Under the pieces are notes generated by a model, which ran no database searches, was not told the DNA's origin, and worked only from the letters and a program-made list of their open reading frames with translations. Of a stretch of DNA of 24,423 bases, positions 1 through 9,300 are shown one piece after another. The DNA comes from a virus: IMG/VR virus record IMGVR_UViG_3300032322_001134, positions 1-24,423 of that record; one strand, given 5' to 3'. Each line of letters opens with the position of its first letter. Position 1 is the first letter of the stretch. The translations under genes and the position numbers were made by a program.

Positions 1-282
1 AAGACGACCAGTAGCGTCAGAATAACGTAGGGATGAACCTGCTAGGGTATCACCTGGGTTATATGTGGTATTTCCAGATGATTGTTGCATGAATGCGTAA
101 GATCCAACATCACCAGCAGCAGCATTTGCGTTAACTGCAGCAGTGATTGAAACGTTTGTAATTCCGTTAATCCTTTGATTAGCGTCAACTGTTATTTGGG
201 CTACTTGTGTAGAAGATCCATAGGTACCAGCAGTAGCACCCGTGGTCTTAGTAACGTTCAACCCGTCTCCGTATAAAGCCAT
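1..282 (-). CDS. Tail fibre-like structural protein, N-terminal part (cut by window edge)
   Basis: The ATG at 282 is preceded by a good Shine-Dalgarno (AAGGAG, about 10 bases upstream) and a late box. The first 94 codons are open and run off the left edge, so the C-terminus is unseen. The start of the protein (MALYGDGLNVTKTTG) is followed by a segment containing QITVDANQRINGITNVSI. This resembles the short beta element (V-x-x-I-T-V-D-A-x-x-R-I-x-x-x-x-N-V-x-I) seen in many phage tail-fibre proteins. The composition is rich in Ala, Gly, Thr, Ser and Asn, with no Cys and no hydrophobic segment, as expected for a fibrous virion protein. It lies next after two fibre genes in transcription order and probably belongs to the same distal fibre or adhesin set. 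The exact role is unknown. Confidence 0.75.
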   Translation of the reverse strand, partial: MALYGDGLNVTKTTGATAGTYGSSTQVAQITVDANQRINGITNVSITAAVNANAAAGDVGSYAFMQQSSGNTTYNPGDTLAGSSLRYSDATGRL

Positions 283-302
283 TTTGATTTAATCTCCTTG
301 TT

Positions 303-310
303 TATTTATG
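303..310 (-). promoter_or_regulatory. T4-type late promoter box CATAAATA
   Basis: The minus strand reads CATAAATA, 7 of 8 matches to the T4-like late consensus TATAAATA. It lies 20 bases upstream of the ATG at 282, in the gap after the stop codon of the preceding fibre gene, with a Shine-Dalgarno between box and start. T4-like late promoters need only this -10 element, plus gp55 and gp33 with the sliding clamp. Similar boxes stand before four other fibre-region genes here. Confidence 0.6.
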
Positions 311-319
311 CTTTACAAA

Positions 320-1975
320 TCAAACTTCTTCAAGAACGAAGCGGAATTTCTTACCACTTCTTCTGTTAATAATATATAGATGCTCTTCACCTTCTTGTAC
401 TAGGTATGAACCCCAAGTACCATCAACACTATTAACGCTTCCTTCGTTCGATAAGTCTAAGTCGTTTGAATAGACGTTTGCCCAACGAGTTGAAGATGAA
501 CCAAGGCTAACTGTATTGTTTGCGTTTGGTACTAAATCACCAGAAATTGTAGCAGCACCGATTGTTTTGTTGGTTAAAGTTACCGTATTAGAAGTTGTTA
601 CAATCTGAACACCTTCGACGCTAATTTGACCAGCAGATGTTCTGGTGATAGAAGTATCACTTGCGTGACCAAGTTCAATAGAACCTACACCTAAACCAAT
701 AGTGGTTGATGAAGTAATACCTGTAATAGGTAGTCCAGTAATATTTGAACCAGAACCAGAGAACGAAGATGCAGTAACAATGCCAGATACTGTTAGATTT
801 CCTAAAGTGCCTACACTAGTTAATGAAGAATTGACGACACCAGATCCAAGTGTTGTAGAACTTAAAACTGAAGTACCATTGATTTCATATTGCTTACCTG
901 TAAGAAGGTTGAAATCTTCCGAAGAAGTCCATGCATCAGTAGCATCTACCCAGTTCAGGGTCTTGTCAGTTGATCCCTTCAATGTAATTCCACCACCATC
1001 AGCAGTTGCATCTGAAGGAGAAGCAGTTGAACCTAGTTCAATGTTCTTATCATCAACTGTAAGAGTTGTTGAGTTAATTGTAACAGTTGTACCATTTACA
1101 GTAAGATCACCAGAAACTACTAAGTTTCCACCAACAGTAGCACCAGCAGATACATTTACTGTAGTTGCTTGTAGGAATGCTGCTGTAGAAACGCCAGAAG
1201 AATTGATGTTGCCTGTAACATTACCAATTACATTGCCTGTTACATTTCCTGTAACGTTTCCTGTAACAGCACCAACGAAACCAGAAGTTGAAGTGGTAAC
1301 ACCAGTTACAACTACACCTGAAGTATTAGTATCAAATGCAGCAGCATTAACTTCACCTGTCACGTTTCCTGTAACGTTTCCTGTAACGTTTCCTGTAATA
1401 GCACCAACGAACGAAGAAGCAGTAACTATACCAGTAGCAACAAATCCAGCAGCACGTAATGTATTTGAGTTTGCATCAAAAGTTAAATCTCCATCAGTAG
1501 CAGATGCCGTCATTGTTCCAGTAGTTTGTCCAGTAACAACTACTCTTTGAACACCTGACGCTGCACTTAAAGTTGATCCAGTGTTGGTAAGATTTGTACC
1601 ATCTCCAACAAAAGATGTTGCAGAAATAATACCAGAAGCATTAACGTTTGTTGCTTGTAGGAATGCAACAGTAGAAATACCAGTTGCATTAATATTGCCA
1701 GTAACTCCTTTTGAAGCGGTTAGGATACCAGCAATAGAAGCATTTCTAGTAACATTTAGATCTGCTGTTGTAGAAACACCAAGGATCTTTGAGTTTGTAG
1801 CAGTTGTTTCATCATATGAAAGATCGCCAGTAACGTTTAAATTACCAACAACACTAAGGTCTTCTAACATGAAGACATCTGAGGCGAAAGTAGATACGCC
1901 AACAAAACTGGATACACCAGCGATTACTTGTTGACCTGCTCCACCTAACTTCGCCAGTTCTCTGGCTCTAGACAT
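320..1975 (-). CDS. Tail fibre / adhesin-like protein with GNVTG repeats and shared C-terminal domain
   Basis: 551 residues, almost entirely low-complexity beta repeats. They include GIVTASSFVG-type units, GISTVAFLQATNVN-type units and runs of GNVTG. In the middle is a segment with VDDKNIELGS and DGGGITLKGS, a module I know from many marine phage fibre proteins. The last 61 residues form a distinct domain (SNEGSVNSVDGTWGS, QEGE, N-R-x-S-G-K-K). The same domain, of identical length and about 35 of 61 identical residues, ends the neighbouring protein at 2012-3322. No catalytic motif is visible. The likely role is an extended trimeric fibre with a C-terminal trimerisation or receptor-contact head; this is inference from composition and context. 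No clear Shine-Dalgarno precedes the ATG at 1975. A late-type box lies 28 bases upstream. Confidence 0.85.
   Translation of the reverse strand: MSRARELAKLGGAGQQVIAGVSSFVGVSTFASDVFMLEDLSVVGNLNVTGDLSYDETTATNSKILGVSTTADLNVTRNASIAGILTASKGVTGNINATGISTVAFLQATNVNASGIISATSFVGDGTNLTNTGSTLSAASGVQRVVVTGQTTGTMTASATDGDLTFDANSNTLRAAGFVATGIVTASSFVGAITGNVTGNVTGNVTGEVNAAAFDTNTSGVVVTGVTTSTSGFVGAVTGNVTGNVTGNVIGNVTGNINSSGVSTAAFLQATTVNVSAGATVGGNLVVSGDLTVNGTTVTINSTTLTVDDKNIELGSTASPSDATADGGGITLKGSTDKTLNWVDATDAWTSSEDFNLLTGKQYEINGTSVLSSTTLGSGVVNSSLTSVGTLGNLTVSGIVTASSFSGSGSNITGLPITGITSSTTIGLGVGSIELGHASDTSITRTSAGQISVEGVQIVTTSNTVTLTNKTIGAATISGDLVPNANNTVSLGSSSTRWANVYSNDLDLSNEGSVNSVDGTWGSYLVQEGEEHLYIINRRSGKKFRFVLEEV
1362..1397 (-). 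repeat. Three perfect 12-bp tandem units encoding GNVT runs
   Basis: On the plus strand the unit acgtttcctgta occurs three times head to tail without mismatch. Another perfect copy lies at 1254-1265, flanked by diverged copies. In the fibre gene they encode Gly-Asn-Val-Thr repeats in frame, so gain or loss of a unit would change fibre length without breaking the frame. Confidence 0.85.
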
Positions 1976-2003
1976 AGTAGGTTATTTTTTTAGACTACAA
2001 GAA

Positions 2004-2011
2004 TATTTATC
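2004..2011 (-). promoter_or_regulatory. T4-type late promoter box GATAAATA
   Basis: The minus strand reads GATAAATA, 7 of 8 to TATAAATA. It ends directly before the stop codon of the upstream gene (2012-2014) and lies 28 bases before the ATG at 1975. The same octamer stands in the equivalent place at 6350-6357. Confidence 0.5.
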
Positions 2012-3322
2012 TTATACTTCTGTTAGGTTAATTTTATAACGTTTTCCTGTTCTATTGTTAAGCATATAAAGATCATGTTCACCCTCTTGTAGTGTCCAAC
2101 TTCCCCACGTTCCATCTACACTATTACTAGATCCCTCATTACTAAAATGCATGTCAGCAGAATAAATATTATTCCAACGCATGAGTGGAGCACCAAGATC
2201 ATACGAAGTATCTGCTGATGGTAAAATCGTTTTTGATGTAACAAATCCAACAACAATATCTGGAGTTCCTGTTAATCCAGAAGAATTACCTGAAATTGAT
2301 CCACTAAAAGAAGAAGCAGTTATAATTCCAGTAATACTAATCGTGTCACCTTTAAGTTGTTGAATTGTGGAAATTCCAGATGCAGAATTAATAGAAGAAA
2401 CTTGTAATGTTCCTAAAGTAGAAATGCCAGAAGAATTAATGTGCCCGTTTATATCTCCTGTAACATTACCAGTTAAGTTTCCTACAAATCCGCCTGATGC
2501 AGTAACAATCCCACTAGAATTTATTGTAGAAGATATTAACTGAGCAATAGTAGAAATTCCAGTCGCATTAACATTACCAGTTATATTACCAGTTACAGTA
2601 GCATTTAATGTAGTAAATGTTGAAATTCCACTAACAGTTAAATTTCTTGTTACTGATACGTCTTGAAGTGCATTAAATCTTCCTGTGACAGTTGCAGCGG
2701 ATCCAACATTTACAGTTGTTGCTTGTAAAAACGCTGCGGTAGAAATTCCAGTTGAGTATAATGGTCCAGTAAATCCTAATGAACTTCCAGTAGCAACAAA
2801 TCCTCCAGTTGCGGTGACAACTCCAACATGTCTTGCTTCTACAACACGATGTACAGTGCCAGTTGTCCCAAAGCGATAAATTTCCTCATTTCCTGCTACA
2901 ACAAGACTACCAGCATAATCTCTAATTAACTGCGGATCTAAATCTTCTGGTGCAGTTATTCTTTGTGGCAACAAATTATTAAAAGCCTGAGTTCTAATTC
3001 TTCCAAAACTTGAAATAGTTGTTAAACCAACAACTAATCCTTGAAATACAGTTCCTACACCAATTGAAGCAACCCCAGCAACACTACTAGTAAGGGACAA
3101 GCCAGTTCCAATTACAATGGTCGTAATACCAGTTATATCAGTGGAATTCCGAAGTGTTATTGTTCCCTGAACGCCCGTCAAAGAAATTCCACTTCCTACA
3201 AATGAAGTTGCAGTTACAACACCAGAAACAACAATGCCATTTGTAACGCCAATACCAAAGGGAAAAATAACTTTATCCGTATTAGTTCTATTTACAACCG
3301 TATTAACACGAATTTTTGACAT
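2012..3322 (-). CDS. Tail fibre / adhesin-like protein, paralogue of the next fibre gene
   Basis: 436 residues. The N-terminus (KIRVNTVVNRTNTDKVIFPF) resembles the starts of other cyanophage fibre proteins and may be the part that docks to the virion. Residues from about 25 to 370 are beta repeats of the GVVTATSFVG, GISTAAFLQATTVNV and GNVTG types, interrupted near residue 110-165 by a non-repetitive section (RIRTQAFNN, NEEIYRFGTTG). The last 61 residues are the SNEGS-NSVDGTWGS-QEGE domain shared with the downstream protein at 320-1975. The start has a fair Shine-Dalgarno (AGGA) and a late box 34 bases upstream. Repeats and tail domain suggest that the two genes arose by duplication or exchange of modules. 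The receptor is unknown. Confidence 0.85.
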   Translation of the reverse strand: MSKIRVNTVVNRTNTDKVIFPFGIGVTNGIVVSGVVTATSFVGSGISLTGVQGTITLRNSTDITGITTIVIGTGLSLTSSVAGVASIGVGTVFQGLVVGLTTISSFGRIRTQAFNNLLPQRITAPEDLDPQLIRDYAGSLVVAGNEEIYRFGTTGTVHRVVEARHVGVVTATGGFVATGSSLGFTGPLYSTGISTAAFLQATTVNVGSAATVTGRFNALQDVSVTRNLTVSGISTFTTLNATVTGNITGNVNATGISTIAQLISSTINSSGIVTASGGFVGNLTGNVTGDINGHINSSGISTLGTLQVSSINSASGISTIQQLKGDTISITGIITASSFSGSISGNSSGLTGTPDIVVGFVTSKTILPSADTSYDLGAPLMRWNNIYSADMHFSNEGSSNSVDGTWGSWTLQEGEHDLYMLNNRTGKRYKINLTEV

Positions 3323-3356
3323 TATAAGGTCCTAAAAATTTCTACTTTGCTTGTTT

Positions 3357-3364
3357 TATTTATG
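3357..3364 (-). promoter_or_regulatory. T4-type late promoter box CATAAATA
   Basis: The minus strand reads CATAAATA, followed by AAACAAG, similar to the sequence downstream of the box at 303-310. It lies 34 bases upstream of the ATG at 3322 and one base from the stop codon of the upstream gene. Confidence 0.55.
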
Positions 3365-3365
3365 A

Positions 3366-3947
3366 TCACAAACTATCAAGATTTAAGATATCTATAGTAA
3401 AAATTCTACCGTCTCCTATTACCAATTCATCGCCTTCATTAAGAACTAATGTTTCATAAATTGACCACGCACGTTCTGCATTTGGAATTGTTGTAGCATC
3501 TATGGTTATAGACCCACCAAGACCAACTTCAGAATTTAAATACTCTGCAACTCCAGGATTTGATCCAGTGATAACAGAACCAATACCAATTTGTTCTTGA
3601 GGTAACCCAATTACAACAGTTGCAACACCAACATCTGATCCAGATATATTTCTTAATGTTTGAGTAACACTAACACCAGCACCAACAAAGTTTATAACTG
3701 TAATGGATCCTGCAAATCCTACTGGAGTTATGCCCTCATCTTCTACTGTAATACCATTTAAAGACCCTGAAGGTACATTTGGTCCCCAATAGCGGACACC
3801 ATTTATATCACTATAAAGAACATAATTATTATTAGATGGACTTCCTAAATTAGGTTCTACTTCTTGTAGTCCAATAAAAGAATATCTATCCGTTGTTAAA
3901 CCAGAAAAACTGGTTAATCCTACTCTACCAGAAAGAAGTCTAGGCAT
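3366..3947 (-). CDS. Small virion structural protein, probably fibre-associated
   Basis: 193 residues, not assigned to a named family. The N-terminus (MPRLLSGRVG) leads into a section with NYVLYSDINGVRYWGPNVPS, a Y-x-D-x-x-G-x-x-Y-W-G-P pattern that I associate with cyanophage structural proteins. The rest is Gly/Val/Ile/Thr-rich beta sequence with no Cys and no membrane segment. The C-terminus (NEGDELVIGDGRIFTIDIL) has the same sense, a level or limit phrase, as the end of the neighbouring 112-residue protein (LETGDILKIQGD). This may indicate a common small fold. Its start overlaps the stop of the upstream gene as TAATG, with GGAG upstream, so the two are translationally coupled. A role in fibre or baseplate decoration is inferred from context only. 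Confidence 0.7.
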   Translation of the reverse strand: MPRLLSGRVGLTSFSGLTTDRYSFIGLQEVEPNLGSPSNNNYVLYSDINGVRYWGPNVPSGSLNGITVEDEGITPVGFAGSITVINFVGAGVSVTQTLRNISGSDVGVATVVIGLPQEQIGIGSVITGSNPGVAEYLNSEVGLGGSITIDATTIPNAERAWSIYETLVLNEGDELVIGDGRIFTIDILNLDSL

Positions 3948-4285
3948 TACTTAGCGTTCTCCAATACACTAATAATACATTTCATGGTGTTGGCAAAATC
4001 ACCTTGAATTTTTAATATATCTCCTGTTTCAAGAACAAGTCTACCATCAATAAATGTCATTGCATCTTGACTAGGAATTCTAGCTAATTCAATAATTGGG
4101 GTATCAACGCTATCTCTACTATGATAAACAGTAAATTGAGTTATTGACGATCCTGAACCTACGTTTGCAACGTTCCCATAAATTACAAGTGCTGCAACAC
4201 CAGGAGGACATGTATAAATGCCAACCGCTGATGTATTAAGCGTATGTGTGATTGTTCTAAATCTGTTTAATGGAATTGCAGCCAT
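3947..4285 (-). CDS. Small virion structural protein (112 aa)
   Basis: 112 residues, function not recognised. The sequence alternates hydrophobic and polar residues as in a compact beta sandwich (ALVIYGNVANVG, ITQFTVYHSRD, GRLVLETGDILKIQG). This pattern resembles small phage proteins that bind or cap fibres. It has two Cys (in YTCPPG and MKCIIS), no signal peptide and no transmembrane segment. A Shine-Dalgarno (AAGGAT) precedes the ATG at 4285, only four bases after the stop of the 677-residue gene. The next start overlaps its own stop. The three genes 6323 to 3366 therefore form one transcription unit, probably driven by the late box at 6350. Confidence 0.7.
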   Translation of the reverse strand: MAAIPLNRFRTITHTLNTSAVGIYTCPPGVAALVIYGNVANVGSGSSITQFTVYHSRDSVDTPIIELARIPSQDAMTFIDGRLVLETGDILKIQGDFANTMKCIISVLENAK

Positions 4286-4289
4286 GTGA

Positions 4290-6323
4290 TTATCCTTGTC
4301 CTAGTGCGATAATAAGTGGTGTTAGAGTTGCTTGAATACTCTTATTGAAAGCATCTCCAGTAATTGTTCCTGTTTGTTGATTGATTGTAAATCCATCACC
4401 AATTCTGAAATTTCCCTTTTCATCTGTTGATGTATAGACTACAATTCCGCCATTTTCAGAAATCACCATATTTTCTGGAATTGATACACCTCCAGTAGAA
4501 GGAAAAGATGTAGCAATTGTAGTACCAGAACCAATGTATTCAAATGTATATGAAGATGCTAAGATTAATGATTGCTTAGCAAACGGAACTGTAGATCCAA
4601 CTCCAATATTTGATGGTAAATTTTGATCAAGAGTAATTGTAGATACGCCAGCAGTAGGCGTTGTAGCACTATTTATAGTGAAATATGCTGGTCCAATTTC
4701 CGCAATAGCAGTTGCAGTTGCAAGTCCAACATTAGGTGCTGCAATAGTAACTACTGGAGGAGTTCTGTATTGATTACCTGTTGAAACAAGATCAACCGCA
4801 GTAACAGAACCAAATCCACTAACAACTGCTACCGCTTCAGCAGTAATTCCACCAGGTCCACTTGGAGACCCAACAGTAACTCTAGGAGGATTTGCAGAAG
4901 TATACCCAGCACCAGATGATGTTACAGTTATTCTTGTAACTGTATTAAATAATTCACCAATATATAAGACTTGTCCAGTAAATGGTCTTTCAGATCCCAA
5001 ACCAGAAACTTCAATAACATTGTTTTCAGCAACAGCAGCAGTTGTTAAAATACCAGTATAACGAACTGTACCAATTCCAGAAGCGATTAATCCAACATTT
5101 CCAAATGATGCGTTTGAATTATTCAAATCACAAGATCCACCAGAGTAACAAGAAATAGCTCTATCACAACAAATTGTAAAGATAGAAACTAACTGTGCGT
5201 ATCCATCATTTGTAATAGAAACACCAATGCCACCTTGATTGTATTGAGTATAACTATCACAGACCATGGATTTTGTTCCCTCAGCATGTCTACCATTAAT
5301 TTTCATTCCAATACTATTTGGAACAAAATTAGTACAGTTTCTAATATATGGAGACTGGGTAATAATGCCAGTATTTGATGCTGGATTAAATGCAATCATT
5401 GCACCAGTATTTGCTGCTCCAACAAAAGACATATTCTGCAGCAAATTGCCATTATCGACATAAAATAAATCTTGTCCAATATTTGTTGGTATAATTTGAG
5501 TATGTCTTAGATCATCACCATCAATTGTAATATTTTTTGGTATAATAATAGGATTATTTTCTGGATATACGCCAGCAGTAACACGAATTACTTGTCCAGC
5601 AGTTGCAATACCACAAGCTGCTTTAATTGTTCTTTTTGCTGATGTTGGAGATCTTCCATTATTACTATCACTGCCATCTTGTGTTACAAAAATTACATTA
5701 AATTCACTTGATCCTACTCCTGTCCAAACAAGTTCACCAGCAGCATTTGCACCAAGAACAGAACTAGCACTACCAACAGAACCAGAAGCATCTAAGAAAG
5801 TTCCACCAATTTGAACATATCCATTACTACTATCATCTCTTGGACGTTTTACTTGGAATAAGTATTCTGGTACAGATGTTCCAATACCGACACGATTTGT
5901 TGTTGGATTATAATAAAGTTGATTAGCTCCTCCAAACTTTCCATCAGTCTTTCTATATTGAATTTGAAAGTCTGTGCCTGCAGCATTAACTTGTATTTCT
6001 GCAAGATCGGTCCAAGAAACAGCGGTCCCAACACTTTTTAAAACTTGTCCGTTAGTTCCAGAAGTGTTGTTTACATCATACAATTCTTCATAAAATTGAA
6101 CAGATCCACGAAAATCAGCATCTCTTACTGGTTGTGTGCTACCAATACCAATTTGTCCAGCAGCAACAATACCATCAAAATTTGCAGTAAGAGCAACATC
6201 CAATCCATAAGAAGGATCGGTTTTACCTACACCAGTTCTATTATTATCGGCATCTACAAAAAGAGCCTGATCTCCAACTTCGAGACCTTTTTCTACTGAA
6301 AATCTCTTATTGACAGATGCCAT
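4290..6323 (-). CDS. Beta-helix (pectin-lyase-like) tail structural protein, 677 aa
   Basis: The N-terminal 220 residues carry fibre-type motifs (NRTGVGKTDPSYGLDV, NRVGIGTSVPEYLFQV), which are short anchor repeats in phage fibres. From about residue 220 a right-handed beta-helix is suggested by VTQDGSDSNNGRSPTSAKRT and by IRVTAGVYPENNPIIIPKNI, the usual opening of pectin-lyase-like phage proteins. Residues about 450-560 hold two G-x-G-Y / P-P-x-V-T beta repeats. The C-terminal part (YTFEYIGSGT, GGIVVYTSTDEKGNFRIGDG) has clear counterparts in the 1819-residue neighbour, so the two are paralogous in modules. No obvious catalytic Asp/Glu triad can be asserted. It is probably a tail-side structural or receptor-contact protein. 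An AAGGAG Shine-Dalgarno precedes the ATG. Confidence 0.8.
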   Translation of the reverse strand: MASVNKRFSVEKGLEVGDQALFVDADNNRTGVGKTDPSYGLDVALTANFDGIVAAGQIGIGSTQPVRDADFRGSVQFYEELYDVNNTSGTNGQVLKSVGTAVSWTDLAEIQVNAAGTDFQIQYRKTDGKFGGANQLYYNPTTNRVGIGTSVPEYLFQVKRPRDDSSNGYVQIGGTFLDASGSVGSASSVLGANAAGELVWTGVGSSEFNVIFVTQDGSDSNNGRSPTSAKRTIKAACGIATAGQVIRVTAGVYPENNPIIIPKNITIDGDDLRHTQIIPTNIGQDLFYVDNGNLLQNMSFVGAANTGAMIAFNPASNTGIITQSPYIRNCTNFVPNSIGMKINGRHAEGTKSMVCDSYTQYNQGGIGVSITNDGYAQLVSIFTICCDRAISCYSGGSCDLNNSNASFGNVGLIASGIGTVRYTGILTTAAVAENNVIEVSGLGSERPFTGQVLYIGELFNTVTRITVTSSGAGYTSANPPRVTVGSPSGPGGITAEAVAVVSGFGSVTAVDLVSTGNQYRTPPVVTIAAPNVGLATATAIAEIGPAYFTINSATTPTAGVSTITLDQNLPSNIGVGSTVPFAKQSLILASSYTFEYIGSGTTIATSFPSTGGVSIPENMVISENGGIVVYTSTDEKGNFRIGDGFTINQQTGTITGDAFNKSIQATLTPLIIALGQG

Positions 6324-6349
6324 CTAATACCACGCTCCTTTGTTATCAA

Positions 6350-6357
6350 TATTTATC
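6350..6357 (-). promoter_or_regulatory. T4-type late promoter box GATAAATA
   Basis: The minus strand reads GATAAATA, overlapping the stop codon of the 1819-residue gene. It lies 26 bases upstream of the ATG at 6323, with an AAGGAG Shine-Dalgarno between. It would serve the three-gene unit 6323-3366. Confidence 0.5.
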
Positions 6358-9300
6358 ACAAAATTCTCATAATATATGCAAGAGCATAATATGGTGGTCT
6401 GTTTTCATGCGATTGCCCACCACCAGTATTGTTTACTGTTACTGAGTGTGAGTGATCTCCAGCACTATCGATGGATAGTGAGTGTGAGTGATCTCCAGCA
6501 CCGCTAATGGATATTGAGTGTGCGTGATCTCCGACACTGTTAATACTAATTCCAGTCGTTTGACTGTTTGTATTTCCAACAAAATTGCCAGGATCTATTA
6601 CGAAATCTCTATTTCCACCAGCTCCAGCACCAACATTATCACTACTTTCTAATGTATGGAAGTGTCCAGGATCATTTATACTATGACTGTGACCGCCAGC
6701 AGAACCAGTAGATCCACTATGCCCATGGCTTCCTGCACTACCAGTAGACCCAGAGTGACTATGATTTCCTGCAGTATTTGTAGACGCTGAGTGATTATGT
6801 GATGGAATTTGATCAGTGGTTAATGTTACCGAATTAGATCCACCAGTGTTTCCAACTGAATATCCACTACCAGCTCCAACAATAAATCTATCTCTTAAAT
6901 CTGGAGTTCCACTTGAACCATTACAAAGTGCCCATCCTGTAGGAATGGACGCAATTGCTCCAGACCACATAATAATTCCACCAATAGGAATTGTTCCAAA
7001 TCCATCAAATTTATAAGCAGTAGAAATTCCAGTTACATCAGTATTTCCAGTAGTTTTAGTATCGCCAACAACTTCAAATTTATAAGCATTATTGACATAT
7101 GTTACACCAATGCCAACTTTATCATATACATAATGATCGCTTGTACATTCTTGAGAAATTTTACCCCATCTCTTCCATGCACTTGCAATATTTGGTTCAT
7201 TAGTTTTTACCCATCCAATGTATCCACCTCTAGTAAATGAGGTTCTGAATAGAATGGTATCATTTGCACTATTTGGACAAGTATCTCCACCTCTAATGCC
7301 AACATAAACTGTTTGTCCAATATTTCCAGATCTATTTCCAAGTAAAGCTAAGTCTACTACTTCGGTATTTCCTTTACTATACAAATTGTTATTAACTGTG
7401 AGATCATCAACAGTTAATGAGGTAAGTATATTTCTAAAAGTAGCAGACCCTTCGCCAAATAATCCTGCAGCTCCAAGACCAGTTACACTATTAATTTTAC
7501 TCTTACCAATATAGAAATCACCACTATCATTCATACCAGTATAAACAACCAATCCACCTCTGGTTTGAACTGATTGAGAAAGTAAAGTTGCATTTTCATC
7601 AAGAACTCTATCTTGAGTTTGTGGCATAGCAGTTGAATAATTACCAGGACCATATCCAAGATATTCAAATGTATGTCCAGAAGCACGGAGAATAGAATAT
7701 CTTCTATTTTCTACAGGAAGAACTTTTATCCTTCTAACTGCAACATTAGCATCGTGAGGAACTGCGTTAGTTCCTAACATTCCTCTGAGGAAAGAAGTGC
7801 CAGTTTTATTGGCAACTCTTACAATTTCATCTTCAATTAATAGATAATCTCCACGCTTCAACAATGAGGTACTGCTGATACCGATTGATGTTGTTGTAGT
7901 TGTTATTCCAGAAGTTATTTTTCCTGTAAATCCGCCGTAGATTGGAATTCCTCTACTTCTACCGCGAATTGATATGCCTGTTCCATGTGCTGTAGCAACT
8001 CCAGTAAGCACTGGAGCATCACTAGTAGAACCAATATTAACTAGCAACGAAGAACCATATCCCACTCGTTCACTAATAAAGTGTGACCCATTATAAATTG
8101 TCGAAAGTCCAGTGCATCCAGAAATAACTATTTGATCACCAGTTCTTAGTCCAATATCGGACGTTAATAGAACAGTAGCAATTCCACTTAATGCATCATG
8201 ACTAATGCTTACAATGTTAGTTGAAACGCCAACATGATATAAAAATCCTCCAGTAGAAACACCACTGGCGGTTCCCTTATATTCAATTGTTTTTGAATTT
8301 GGTACATTACTTATTCTATAAAGACCATTATAAGATGTGCTTCCAACGCCAACTACCTGAATTATGTCTCCAATTTTGTTATCAATTGTAGTAACAGTAA
8401 TGGTAGAATTTGTTCCAGACGCATAACGAGGTACACCAGCAATAGTCAATACATCACCAACAGAATATCCAGACCCATGATCTATGATAGATACATCGAC
8501 GATAGCACCGATAGATGAAACCGTGACACTTGCAGTTGCTCCTTTTCCACTACCTCCAGTTAGTCTAATATTATAATAATATTCAACACCACCACTGTTT
8601 GTCCCATAATTAGTACCACCAACAAGTGATCCTAAACTTAAAATTCCATTTAAGTTGTGCTCTACATTAGTATTGACAATTAATGTTGATCCAGAAACAG
8701 AAGCTCCTGTTATTCCAATACCAATACCAGTTTGTTCAAATAATGAAAATAATGCTTCTTTTGAAATACTATCAGAAGGATCACTACTTTCTACCTGTCC
8801 AGGCAAATCACGTAAAGCATAACTGGTTGTAGCGTTAGGATCATCATTAGAATTATCTTTTCCAACAGAAGGAATTAAATCATTTAAATTTTGAGCAAAT
8901 CTATTTGAAGATGTTGAAAACGGATAAACATCTGGAGTTTTTAAATATCCTAAAATTACTAAATTATAAATTCCATCCTGAATATCTTTCTTATATTTTT
9001 GTTTTTCAATTGTATTGTAAATTTGATAAGAAGGTCCAAAATCTTTTTTAACAAAATATGGATTAAATGTTCTTCCAGAACCTACTATAGATTGATCAAA
9101 TAATGTGTAAGGAGAATTTGCGGTAATCGTTGAAATTGTTCCTGGATTTGTGTTTAATCCGATAGTAAATGTTTTACTATCTGTAATTGCTAAAACTGTG
9201 TATAATCCATTAAACCCAGAATTTTTTTCTCCTGAAGTATTGTTTGCACTCTTAAGTCTGTTAATTTCTACTAAGTGACCTTCTTTTAAAGTATGTGGAT

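Noticed and set aside
1362-1397. CRISPR-like array
   Set aside because: Units are contiguous 12-bp coding repeats without spacers.
702-1550. Long plus-strand reading frame opposite the fibre gene
   Set aside because: A shadow of the repeat codons; Pro/Val/Thr-rich sequence follows from the reverse complement of GNVTG-type repeats. No start signal or promoter.
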